NCBI GenBank assembly: GCA_963971305.1
Contig: OZ020305.1
Coordinates: 10,325,001-10,389,000, forward strand
Length of the DNA: 64,000 nucleotides
Origin: Arcuatula senhousia
Taxonomy: Eukaryota; Mollusca; Bivalvia; Mytilida; Mytilidae
Reading direction: 5' to 3'
Below the pieces are notes generated by a model. That model was not told the DNA's origin, made no database searches, and was given only the letters and a program-made list of their open reading frames with translations. Below, in pieces: positions 21,715 to 32,264 of this stretch; position 1 is the stretch's first letter, and each line of letters starts with the position of its first letter. Both the position numbers and the translations under genes were made by a program.

Positions 21715-24700
21715 CTTGTACATGTATTCGAGAGGTTTTTGTTATGTATATAAATTTTTGTTACGCTTCATCTCTTTTACATTTTGTGTGTATATATGTG
21801 TGTGTTTGTGTGTAAAGTAAAATACATGTTGAGCTATCAAACAAAAAATGTGCTATCTATTGTATTGTAACCTAGTCACTCTTCCTGTAAATCCATTCTT
21901 TTTATTTTTTGAAAACATATTTACTGTAATAGCATAATTTAAAATCCAATCAACTTCAAGTACATGTATGATTAAATTCCCCTTTTCTGTTCTTCTGTAT
22001 CTCTTAAAACTAGAACACAAGGAAGATAATGCCAAGGCATAATGTCATTTCCTAGTGCTTGTACCCTGACAGTTCCTGTACTTCAAAATAATTGTTTTCT
22101 TCAAATTTTCCTTATTCTTTGAAATGATATACATGTACATTGTACATCAAGTGGGATGAAATGGGGTTTTCATTTAAGTATTTGTTCCTGTTTGTACCCA
22201 TTGTAAAGCAGTGCAGTCTTGAATTGGCTGAACATCTTTTTTTCAGTGCAATTTTCATGTACATGTATATATGTGTCATTTTATTATATTTACAGTCTCC
22301 ATTGAATTTGAAGTACATTGAATTAATTCAAACTTAATATCAGATCTATTGATTAACACATATCAGTCTGCACCAAAAACTTTTTCACAACAAGTTTTAA
22401 AGGTTTTTCCTTAAATGTCTATATAAAATTTTGGCTATTTTTCACTAGTCCGAACAAATTTTTACTAGTCTAGGGCACAGGATTAGTGGCTAATGGTGCA
22501 GACTGACATATTTAAACCCTTTCTATAAAATTGTCAGATTGACTTCAAACACAAGCCTATTTAAACATGTACATGTACATGCATACATGATTGGAAAGAT
22601 CATTACAAGAAGTGTCTTCTGGAATCTGCTATGTTTTCTGAAATAGAAATTCTTTTAGTTTTAATTTTTTATTGCCATCAAAATTGTTGATTTAAAGACT
22701 GGGTTTATAAACCTCTGAATTGCAATTATACTACATGTACTCTCAGCACTTACATTAAACACTTCATTAGGAAAATGTTTTATTTCTGGTATAAAATTTG
22801 TCCTGTGGACTAAACCAGTGATTCCAAAGTATTTTTTCTCTTTCACCGGACATGTCCTGTAATTATGTACATTGCAATGGAAAAAGTCAAAATATTTTAC
22901 CAGACCAAACAATTTTTTACCAGATTTGTCAGGTGTCCGACAGACCTTCTGAATGGCTGGTCTAAACAAGTATATAAATGAACATTCAGTCATTGTACAT
23001 GTAGTTACAGAGTGTTGTAAATTACTTTCATGGTACAACATGTAAATGGTATTCACAGTTTTAACTTTTAAGATAGATACCCATTCCCTTAGAATCGGTA
23101 AACATTTAAATTGCTTGATCATGAAATTTGATTAGTTTGTAAACAAGGAAGCAATGCTAGAATTAAACAGGATATTTAAACAATGTATCATGTCAATAAG
23201 GATTGTCTGATATTAAGTTTAGGCCAAGGAATAATAAATAAGTGATTCATTTACCACTTAAATTCCAGATCTTTTGAGCTTCATTCAATTAAAAGTTATA
23301 GTTTACCGCTTAACCCATATTTATTTAAAGCAATTTAATAACATACATGTAGAATATCATTCTATATATATCTTTTTTATCTCGGCTACATTTTTGTTGT
23401 ATTTTTAAATCTAAACACTATTTCTTTAGTCTACAGTGAATACATTTTTAGGGGGGGGGCATAACTAATAGGAAGAGCACTTTTCAGTCAGTTTATAGAA
23501 TTTATAGAATTATACTGTAACTAATATTTTAAGAAAACATTTTTCCCATATCTTGATGTAAACTAATTGTATAATATTAAAAGAACATAAAAATAGTATC
23601 CTGGTTCTGGCTTAAATTTTAAAATCATTAAAATAAATATATTTTTAATGCTAAATTTTTATTTTCTCATAAATATTGAATTGAATCTAATGTTAAATAT
23701 ATAAGTTTACAATGTAAACTGTACGTACCTATATATGTGTAATTGTTAAAAAGAAAAATGTGTGATGTATCCTAAAAAGAATTTTAAGATTTCTTCAAAC
23801 CATGTTACAGACAAAATATGTTTGTTTGCTTAATTATTATCAGAAAACTATCAACTTCAGACTTTTACATGTAGTTACATGTACTATATTTAGTTAATTT
23901 TAGTTTGTTATTTCCACTTTTCTATTCACTCTTTTTATTCAATGCAAAATAAATTACAAAAAAATATTATATTGTATGAAAAAATTAACAAAAAAAGTTA
24001 GCTTAAGAATGTGATTTTCTTAGTATACATGTATATGATAAGAAGTTAGAATTGGCTGGTCAACACTGTGTTGTTTTCATTGTATTTTTTGCTTTGTTGT
24101 TTTGATTAGTGCTGAATCATGTTCATCTTGTTAATTTTTTTGGAAGAGATGGGGATTTATTATTTCATTGATGATGAAAAAATAAAATAATGTTGAAATT
24201 TTGTTATTTTGTTGTTGCTTGACCTTCTTAGCCCAATAAAACTGACCCTTGACCTTTGGTTTAAATGTATAATTTCTAGACCTTGAAAAGGGTATTTAAC
24301 TATGGTACATGTATGGAAAAATACTTGTTATACATATATTTGCATTCTGACTTTGTTAGGACAAAGAAGTCACCAATTATTTTAAACAGATAAAAATCAA
24401 AACAATTTCTTTAATCATCAAAGATCAAACATCTGGAGCAATCAGTCGATAGAATAAAAACATGTTTGCCTGTTTAGATAATTATAATGAGTGTATTTTG
24501 CACAACCTCAGCAAACAATTGAATTTTTAATGTAGTTAAGTAATCATTGCTTGTGTTCTTAAAAGAAGCTAAGAAATACTAATGGACATTCCATGTCATC
24601 ATTCGGAAAAAGCAAAGATCATTTGGAAAAAGCCAAGACATTCAACTAACACATACATGTAAGAACAAAAAATGTGCAATACATCAGGTTGGACTCGGGT

Positions 24701-24836
24701 GCTCAGAAGGGTGCTCAGTTCCTGCTTATTATAACAAATCCGTCATGTTCTCGAGAATCAATTTCAACCTGAATATATTGCAAAAAATTCCAAACCAATA
24801 GTAGAGTGAAACACTAGGTATATGGTCTTAAGAACA
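21715..24836. other. 3' untranslated region of gene A and intergenic DNA
   Basis: A+T-rich with a TG-rich patch at 21784-21815 and scattered TACATGTA. AATAAA words occur near 23948 and 24180, but I cannot tell which poly(A) site is used. 22800-22960 holds repeat-like TCCGGACATGTCC wording. No further coding exon is supported. Confidence 0.4.
22364..22505. mobile_element. 142-bp inverted-repeat element with 6-bp target duplication
   Basis: CAGTCTGCACCA at the left end and TGGTGCAGACTG at the right end are perfect 12-bp terminal inverted repeats. ACATAT flanks both sides directly. The inside has no coding capacity. Confidence 0.75.
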
Positions 24837-24894
24837 AAAGGCTCCCAGGAGCCTGAATCACTCACCTGGTTTCAATGACTTCACCTAACAATAT

Positions 24895-25636
24895 TATACC
24901 CCCACTCATAAGAGAGGGGGCTATATTGCAATCACCTTGTCCGTCCGGTTCAATTTCTCTGCTTCTACTGGATGGATTGGTTTCAAATTTGGTACACAGC
25001 TTCAGCATGTTGAGTTATACCACGCTTTCCCTTTCCAGGTCAGTCTATCATCTACTTCCTGTTTTCTGAGCCGATTTAGACTTTTTTAGGGTAAAAAAAT
25101 TGAAATGTGAAATTTTTCGTAACAGATCTCTTGGCTTCTACTGGATGGATTGGTTTCAAATTTGGTACACAGCTTCAGCATGATGAGTTATACTGTGCCA
25201 GTCTTTCCAGGTCAGTCCATCATCTAGTCTACTTCCTGTTTTCTGAACCGACTCAGACTTATTAGGGTTAAAAAATTGAAATGTGAAGTTTTTCGTAACA
25301 GATTTCTCCGCTTCTACTGGATGGATTGGTTTCAAATTTAATACACAGCTTCGGAATGATTAGTTATACCATGCCTCCCCTTTCCAGGTCAGTTTATCAT
25401 CTACTTCCTGTTTTCCGAGTCGACTTAGACTTTTTATGGGTCAAAAATAGACAATTTTCCGTAACAGATTTCTCGGCTTAAACAGAAGGGATTGATTTCA
25501 AATTTGGTATACAGCCTAATCATGATGAGTTGTTTCGTGCCACCCCTTTCCAGGTCAGTCGGGCATCTACTTCCTGTATTCTGAATGGTCGAGTGGGGGT
25601 ATGCTTAGCACGACTTAGTGCAACCCCTTGTTTACA
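24895..25636 (+). mobile_element. Family B Helitron-like element with about 175-bp tandem core
   Basis: Starts TATACCCCCACTC and near its end carries the inverted GAGTGGGGGTAT, followed by a small hairpin (GCAC...GTGC) and CTTGTTT. The core is about four copies of a 175-bp unit starting near 24957, 25132, 25308 and 25474 (CTTCTACTGGATGGATTGG). No protein. The organisation resembles bivalve pearl/HINE-type non-autonomous elements. Confidence 0.65.
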
Positions 25637-26127
25637 CTTTGCTAAGCATTTAAGCAAGCAAATGGGTGGCACAATCTTCTATGAAACACAATATAAATAT
25701 CACGCTCAATCTACTTTTTTGTCATGTAACAGACCATAACTCCTATAAGGGTCATCTGATAATTAATTTTGTAGATCTCAATTAGCTGAACATTTAAGCA
25801 AGCAACAGCTTTTCTCTCTCTGCAATTATTTAATTCTGTAGGCAAAAAAAAACCATGATAAATGCTAATTCAAGGGCCATAACCCCTAAAAGGGGTCATC
25901 TGACAATTTTGATCTAATGGATTTATTGTAGAGCACAATTAGTTGAACATTTTTAAGCAAGCAAAACCTTTTCTCTCTCTATCTTCTATAGTTCACAATC
26001 TATAAGGCTAAAACCATTATTTTTGGCGTTTAAGGGACAGTAACTGCTATAAAGGGTCATTTTTATAGCTTAATTAGCTTAACAATATGCAATTGAAATT
26101 ACTTCAATATCTTATACAGTTCTTGAG

Positions 26128-26470
26128 ATATAATAGAAAATAAAGAGATGTGGAATAAGTGTACGCGACACAGCCCACAATTAAACGGCAATTTAGAAAA
26201 ACCACAATGGACAACCGCCAGCAGCCTTCAACGAGGCCATTTGGCACTGCTCGCGGTTATGCAATTGGCCCATGGTCTAAATAAGATGCATATAATTCAA
26301 ATCCAGCCCTGAAATAGTCACAGATAGACCCCCTTCTTAAACAAGGAACAAAAAACATCAAAAAGACAAGTACAAACGAAAGCTTTGTCAAGGATTCCTG
26401 GCTTAGGACAGGCACATGTAATATGTGGCGGGGTTAAACTAGTTTTTTGGGCCCAACCTTCCCCCTATCA
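26128..26470. repeat. Dispersed repeat family E, longest copy
   Basis: Begins near GAGATGTGGAATAAGTGT, passes CAGCAGCCTTCAACGAGGCC and AATTGGCCCATGGTCTAAAT, and ends GGATTCCTGGCTTAGGACAG followed by the piece shared with 2446-2524. Other copies are at 44610-44880, 37400-37540, 59604-59735 and 43112-43200. No internal promoter boxes or protein are recognised, so its class (SINE or DNA element) is open. Confidence 0.7.
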
Positions 26471-27140
26471 ACATAAGACAAAATAAGTGCAAAAAGCAGA
26501 AAAAAATAAGAAAAGGGACAATAACTCCCACACTACTTGTTGGAATTTCTTCAAATTTTCTGACAAGGTAGATCTTGACGTGCTGATCATTTTTAGCATA
26601 CACCAGAATTTTTATATCTGTCACCGTTGTTGAGTTATTTCCAAAAAACTGCTGTTTTACCCCTGTTTTATTTTTAGCAACAGCAGCCATGTTTTTTATC
26701 TGTTTAATTTAAAATGAGGATTTTGTAGCCAACTTGTCATATATCATTCATACCAAGTTTCAGTAAAATTGGTAAAGTTGTTTCAGAGAAGAAGATTTTT
26801 GAAATTGTTTACAGACGACGAAGATTTTTTTTGGAGTTTAATGTGTCATAACTCATATAAGGGGTCATCTGACAATTTCGACATAATGGACAATTTTGTA
26901 GAGCTTAATTAGCTGAACAATTTGCAATTGAAATTACTGCAATATCATTATTCTTATATAGTTCTTGAGATATAAGACAAGCAGAAAAGGGGCAATGATT
27001 TGGAATTTCTTAAAAATTTCTGAAGAGCTGATCACTTTTACCCATGCCACAATTTGATATATGTCACCGTTTTTGAGTTATTCGCAAAAAACTGCTGTTT
27101 TACCCCCTTTTCTATTTTAGCAATGGCGGCCATATTTTTT

Positions 27141-28382
27141 GCTCACCTGACCCGAAGGGTCAAGTGAGCTATTGTCATCGTCATCCGTCCGTCGTCCGTC
27201 GTCCGTCCATTACTTTTCAAAAATCTTCTTCTCTGAAACCACTGAATGGAATTTTTCAAAACTTGGTCCAAGTATTAATCAGGGCATGGTGTTTAAAAAT
27301 TGTGTTCGGCTTTATGATTTGATAACAAACATGACCGCTGCTACTAAAAATAGAACATAGGGTAAAATCACATTCAAAGACTTATAACTTGAAAACTAGA
27401 ACAGATAGAAAAAATCTGAAGGATCTTAGGCCATTCAGAATCAAAAGCTCTACAAAAGTTTCCATTGGGTCGAAGTTGTCAGATGACCCCTAATAGGGGT
27501 TATGGCCCTTTTAAGGTCAAAATAGCGTTTTTTCATGTTTTTGCCCTATAGAATGAAAACTATTGCAGATAGAGAATAGCTGTTGCCTGCAAAAATGTTC
27601 AGCTCATTAAGCTCTACAAAAGTCTCTATTGGACTGAAGTTGTCAGATTACCCCTAATAGGGGTTATGGCCCTTTTAAGGTCAAAAATAGCGTTTTTTCA
27701 TGTTTTTGCCCTATAGAATGAAAACTATTGCAGATAGAGAAAAGCCGTTGCCTGCTAAAATGTTCAGCTCATTAAGCTCTACAAAAGTCTCCATTGGGTC
27801 CAAGTTGTCTGATGACCCCTAATAGGGGTTATGGCCCTATTGAGGTCAAAAATAGCGTTTTTTCATGTTTTTGCCCTTAAGAATAAAAACTATTGCAGAT
27901 AGAGAAAAGGTGTTGCTTGCTTAAATGTTAAGCACATTAAGCTCTACAAAAGTCTCCATTGGGTCGAAGCTGTCAGATGACCCCTAATAGAGGTTATGGT
28001 CGTTTTAAGGTCAAAAATAGCGTTTTTTCATGTTTTTGCCATATAGAATGAAAACTATTGCAGATAGTGAAAAGGTGTGTTTGCTTAAATGTTTAGCTCA
28101 TTAAGCTTTATAAAAGTCTCAATAGGGATGAAGTTGTCAGATAAGCCCTTATTGGAGTAATGGCCCTTTTAAGGTCAAAAATAGCGTTTTTTCATGTTTT
28201 TTGCCCTATTGAATGAAAACTATTGCAGATAGAGAAAAGGTGGGACTTGCTTTAATGTTCAGCTTATTTAGCCTCAGGATCGAAAGTCTCCGTTGTGTCT
28301 AAGTTGGGACTTGACCCATTAAAGAAGAGACCATTATGCCTTAAGGATCAGGTGAGCGATTCAGGCTCCTGGGAGCCTCTAG
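27141..28382 (+). mobile_element. Helitron-like non-autonomous element family A with about 166-bp tandem core
   Basis: Starts GCTCACCTGACCC, with CAGGTGAGC as the inverted match near the end. It finishes in the hairpin AGGCTCCTGGGAGCCT followed by CTAG and T, the hairpin-plus-CTRR end expected of Helitrons. The middle is five tandem units of about 166 bp (GAATGAAAACTATTGCAGAT at about 27549, 27716, 27882, 28046 and 28212). No Rep/helicase is present, so it depends on an autonomous partner. A longer sibling is at 56889-58400. Confidence 0.75.
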
Positions 28383-28575
28383 TTTATCGAATCAATTTGA
28401 AATGACGATCGTTTGTAGCCAACATGTCAAATATCACCCCTTCCAAGTTTCATTCGAATTGATTCTGTAGTTTCAGAGAAGAAATTTTTTGAAATTGTTT
28501 ACAGACGACGACGGAAGCATAGTGATGGCCATGTGAGCTTAAAATGAGTCCAGTTCAAAAAAGATTTGACAATGA

Positions 28576-28745
28576 TTCCTGAATAAGACATGCATGCTCA
28601 TGATAAGACATACATACTCATGATAAGACATCCATACTCATGATAAGACATTCATATATTCATGATAAGACATGCGTACTCATTGTAAGACAGGCGTACT
28701 CATAGTAAGACATGCATACTCATTATAAGTCATGCATACTCATAA
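28576..28745. repeat. 20-bp minisatellite
   Basis: About eight to nine units of GATAAGACATGCATACTCAT with small substitutions, head to tail. Confidence 0.85.
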
Positions 28746-28900
28746 ACTGTGGCGTATGTTATTACAGTTAACCCCAAAAGGCCAAAATCCACTAAATGTC
28801 ACAGAATAATTCAATCTGTAAAGGTTTATTGCAGCCTTGGACACAAATACAACAAGCTGTAGAGACATCTCGGCGAAAAATGATGTTTATGTCATAAACT

Positions 28901-29090
28901 TCATACCCGTAGCCATTCGGACGAACCCCCCCCCCCCCCCCCCCCCCTTGGACAAAAAATTTGATCAAAATAGGGAAAAATCAGATGAAAAATTGGTCAA
29001 GCACTATTAAAGTCAGAAAAAAATGGGAAATCGAACCCCCCTCTTCTCATTTTCGAACCCCCTGTTGAAAAATTCTGGCTACGGGTATGA
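28901..29090. mobile_element. 190-bp inverted-repeat element with poly-C tract
   Basis: TCATACCCGTAGCCA (28901) and its exact complement (ending 29090) bound the element, and ACT flanks both sides. A run of about 22 C lies at 28927-28948. No coding capacity. Confidence 0.65.
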
Positions 29091-29179
29091 ACTTTAAGAT
29101 GATGCCATGCTTGGAATAGACGCTAACTCGAATAACCGAAAATAAGAGGAATAGCCATGATAACCGAAACTAAGGAATG

Positions 29180-29943
29180 AGACGATATGGAATAAATGTA
29201 CACAACACAATCTTCATTAATCAGCTGCAGTATGAAAAAAAATCACATTTGGAAAACAGTTATTAAGCCGTCTTTAATGCGACCAGTCGTCGCTGCCATA
29301 TACTTGTCTAATCTAATATACAGGTCTATGTTTTGCAATTGGCCTCAGATCGAATTCATAAGGTTTAAAACCAGTTTTACAGTTTCCAACGAAAGGTGAA
29401 GTTTACGGGTAGAAGAAGACCACGGACTCTTATATCCAGGCGTGATTGTAAAACGTTAGCTTATACCTGCAGTGTATATGAACCAAGAAATAATTCAGCG
29501 TACCAACAAAGCTGAAGTCAACAAGTTAGATAGAACCTAAAACGGGATACGTGATGGACTTGCTCCCCTCTAACAATATTTTGATTTGTTAGAGTTTACG
29601 TGCCTTACGGAATTTTTCACAAAACAAGCCTCTGCATGGATTCTGGTACGTTCTGTAAGCCCTAATATTTAAACGACAAAATCATTACATAGACCTATAT
29701 AATTATAAGTTGTAGAATCAAGTAAGGCTATTGTCATCACTTGGCGTCCGTCGTTCGTTAAATTGTTTTTTTTTTTCGTATGACATATTGACTTATAAAC
29801 TATTGATAGAGGGGAGCAAGTCCCTACGTTCAAACGTTAACTTCTCAGGCTCTGACACCACATGTCCAATTGCAATCAAACTTTGTAAGCATTAGCTTCA
29901 GGTGTATAGAACTGATGTGGGTGTATTTTTTAACCGTCGTAAA
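29180..29943. other. Unassigned A+T-rich DNA with a decayed family E fragment
   Basis: 29180-29260 shares the ATGGAATAAATGTACACAACACAATC phrasing of family E. The rest, to 29943, shows no gene or clear repeat. Confidence 0.35.
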
Positions 29944-30100
29944 CACAGGCGTTTGGGTCCAGGAGTTTATTTTATTATAAATAACGTGTTTATAAAAATT
30001 TTCATCTCGTCTCTATACTATTTCATAGTAATATAGCGAGGGTCATATTTTTTATACACCGAATTAATAAAAAATAAAATCCTGGACCCAAACGCTTGTG
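29944..30100. mobile_element. 157-bp inverted-repeat element (CACAGGCGTTTGGG family)
   Basis: CACAGGCGTTTGGGTCCAGG at the left end pairs with the right end (one mismatch over 20 bases). The same termini bound a much larger element at 30877-32264. No coding capacity. Confidence 0.75.
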
Positions 30101-30276
30101 ACCGTAAATCAAATGGCTAAAAAAACAGCACATAGGAGTGAACTGCAGTTTATTTTGAAAAAAAAACCAACAACTTTAAAACAGATACAGATTTAAAAGA
30201 TATAAAAATTCTAATAGGATAAAAGTGATTGGCACCTCAAGATCTACTTGCCCTACAATTTTCAATAAGATCCAAC

Positions 30277-30567
30277 CACAGGCACTTGTATACAGGATAA
30301 CCCTTATGGTGCCCCATCCCTCCTTTTTTCAAAACCGATTATTTTTCATTTTTTCTGTTACATTTCTCATTTTCACTCATACACATTTCAAATAAATATC
30401 AATAACCCCATATGGATAGTAGATACTGATTGATGGTAGATTTGCATATATTTGAAATGTGTATGAGTGAAAATGAGAAATGTAACAGAAAAAATGAAAA
30501 AATAATGGTTTTGAAAAAAAGGGTGGATGGGGCACCATAAGGGTTATCCTGTATACAAGTGCCTGTG
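30277..30567. mobile_element. 291-bp fold-back with about 115-bp near-identical arms
   Basis: CACAGGCACTTGTATACAGG at 30277 begins an arm whose inverted copy occupies about 30450-30567 with only a few mismatches, around a loop of roughly 55 bases. The terminal CACAGGC is shared with the neighbouring CACAGGCGTT family, but the rest differs. Confidence 0.8.
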
Positions 30568-31414
30568 CTGTAGATTTGGTAATGAAATCAGCGTTGAATC
30601 AGTGGAGACAATCGTGACAGGTACATGTATTTAATAGATGGACTCTTTACAGATCTAGAAGATCTTGATTATACAGAAGACCTTGCTTTGCTATCACATC
30701 TATAGAAGGACATGCATATGCAACATTAAAACAACGAATCTCTATGATAATGCAAGTAGAATCAGCCTGAAAATCAATGTAAAATAATATAAATTAAAAA
30801 AAAAGTAAAAAAAAATATAAACAAACAAAGAAACAAAACAAAAACACAACAGAGATCATGTCTTTCAGTACTAAGCCACAGGCGTTCGGGTTCAGGATTT
30901 TATTTTTCTTATTGTGTGTTATAATATAAAAAAAATCTTACCCTCACTTCATAACTATTTCCAGTATATATCAGGGATCACCACAGCTGAAAAATTAAGG
31001 GTTGGGGAACATTTGTCAGATTTTTTAACGCGTAAAACAAAAAATCAATACGTGTTTATTTTAGTTTTTGCCTTTTTTCAAGTTACAGATGTTGGACTAT
31101 ATAATGCTTAATATTCACCAGTTACTTTCAAAACGCGCGTCAGGCGTAGCAAAATTTATTGTCTGGAACTTTGTTGTCATTTTTATTTCGAACACCGGTG
31201 AAGGTTAGCACTGCTGGTGGATTTTAATTCCCCGAGATTAGCCCGCTCCGGCACCAACACTTTTGTGTTGGAGAACACATCAATGCTTTAAATTATCTGT
31301 TTAAATTTCAAAATTGTCTAACCTAAGGTTCTTCCTACCCCAGACATAGGTTGATCATCTTAGTAAAAATTTGCCGGTTCCCCATTTTTGTGTTTTTGGT
31401 TTTATTGTTCTATG

Positions 31415-31625
31415 AGGGGGGGGGGGGGGTAGGACCTTTTTCGGGACACCGGGATTGGCCATATTTAAGCTCGGGATTCCGGGATGTGGACAATTTAAGT
31501 TCGGGATTCCGGGATAAAATTATTTCAACTTTACCGGGCTTCGGGATTTTCTCATTTTTAAGTCGGGATGACGGGATTTTGTAAAAATTAGTTCGGGATT
31601 CCGGGATCAGACCCCCTCCTACCCC
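31415..31625. repeat. CGGGATTCCGGGAT degenerate repeats flanked by a poly-G run and C-rich end
   Basis: About five spaced copies of TCGGGATTCCGGGAT or variants follow a G run (31415-31428) and end at CCCCCTCCTACCCCCC. The two ends are inverted relative to each other (GGGGGGTAGGACC against CCTCCTACCCCCC), which suggests a small inserted element. Confidence 0.6.
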
Positions 31626-31684
31626 CCTCATTCTATGCTCTTCATAATCATATAGTGTTTGGCATTTTCAATATTTTTGGTAGA

Positions 31685-31728
31685 GCGCCTCTGATGAGTC
31701 TTGAATAGACGAAACGCGAGTCAGGCGT
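31685..31728 (+). ncRNA. Hammerhead ribozyme, complete, short stem III type
   Basis: Stem I pairs GCGCCT (31685-31690) with AGGCGT (31723-31728). CTGATGA is at 31691-31697. Stem II is GTCT/AGAC around TGAAT, followed by GAAA at 31711-31714. Stem III is two pairs (AC/GT) closed by the GNRA-like loop GCGA, and the cleavage triplet GTC ends at 31722. Every catalytic-core position is intact. This is the minimal stem III form known from retrozymes and Penelope elements, which act as dimers or in tandem. Self-cleavage would release monomer RNA of the surrounding repeat. Confidence 0.85.
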
Positions 31729-32264
31729 AGCAAAATTTATTGTCTGGAACTTTGTTGTCATTTTTATTTTTCTGATTACATTTATATTTGTTTTGTATCA
31801 AACTCCTTCGCAGTAGGCTTATCCTTCCCGACAAAAATAGGTCTGCTAAAGGCTTGTATGAATTCAATCAAAATTCTTGATAGTTTTTTTTTAGTTTAAT
31901 AAATTTTAAAATTTTCCTATAATTACCCATGAAAACCATGAAAACATCAAATTTTCTGTATTATTTTTTTTTCTTAGAAGAATTGATTCAATTTGTTGTA
32001 CAACCGGTTTTGAGTACGCACTATTTTAAAGTGAAGTAAAGTAGAAGTATTTAGGCTATACTATTAACAATGTGGAGAAAAGGGGTCAAAAAGATGTCAT
32101 TGAAAAGAAGCCTGGGAAGCCTGGTGCGGACCGTTACGGACGGAAACTGGAACTGTGCGGAGTTTGGTTTTGTGTGTAATGATTTGTAGACGAGATTGAA
32201 ATTTTATATACATGTTATTTATAATAATAATAAAAAAAGAAAATCCTGAACCCAAACGCCTGTG

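Larger units (their letters stand above)
24837..28545 (-). mobile_element. Helitron-like element family A in reverse orientation, interrupted by nested insertions
   Basis: The left edge (AAAGGCTCCCAGGAGCCTG) is the reverse of the terminal hairpin of the intact element at 27141-28382. The body includes reverse-oriented tandem units (25640-26130) with the phrase AGCTGAACATTTAAGCAAGC. The right part (28390-28545) ends GGCCATGTGAGCTT, the reverse of the family's start. Nested inside are a family B element (about 24895-25636), a family E repeat (26128-26470), a further decayed piece (26480-27130) and the forward family A copy. Confidence 0.6.
31126..31770 (+). mobile_element. Retrozyme-like repeat (one unit between two ribozyme-containing boundaries)
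   Basis: The segment CGTCAGGCGTAGCAAAATTT plus about 35 following bases occurs twice, near 31139 and 31721 (the second reads AGTC), about 580 bp apart. Each follows a hammerhead 3' half. Only the second boundary is a full ribozyme, and the first has CAAA in place of GAAA and no CTGATGA. The unit begins with the phrase AACACCGGTGAAGGTTAGCA, which I associate with abundant mussel repeats. It includes the CGGGATTCCGGGAT stretch described separately. Confidence 0.6.
30877..32264. mobile_element. 1.39-kb inverted-repeat element of the CACAGGCGTT family carrying a ribozyme repeat
   Basis: CACAGGCGTTCGGGTTCAGG at 30877 and its complement at 32245-32264 bound the stretch. The interior holds a retrozyme-like repeat (about 31126-31770). 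The remaining flanks are A+T-rich and non-coding. The ribozyme repeat may be a later insertion. Confidence 0.6.

Noticed and set aside
22661..23122. 153-codon minus-strand open frame
   Set aside because: It overlaps repeat-like TCCGGACA wording and has no recognisable domain, start context or partner exon.
27500..28270. Regular tandem units that might be taken for a CRISPR array
   Set aside because: Units of about 166 bp are homologous throughout with no unique spacers. This is the core of a Helitron-like element.
31410..31631. Open frames across the CGGGATTCCGGGAT repeats on both strands
   Set aside because: Low-complexity repeat translation with no protein family.
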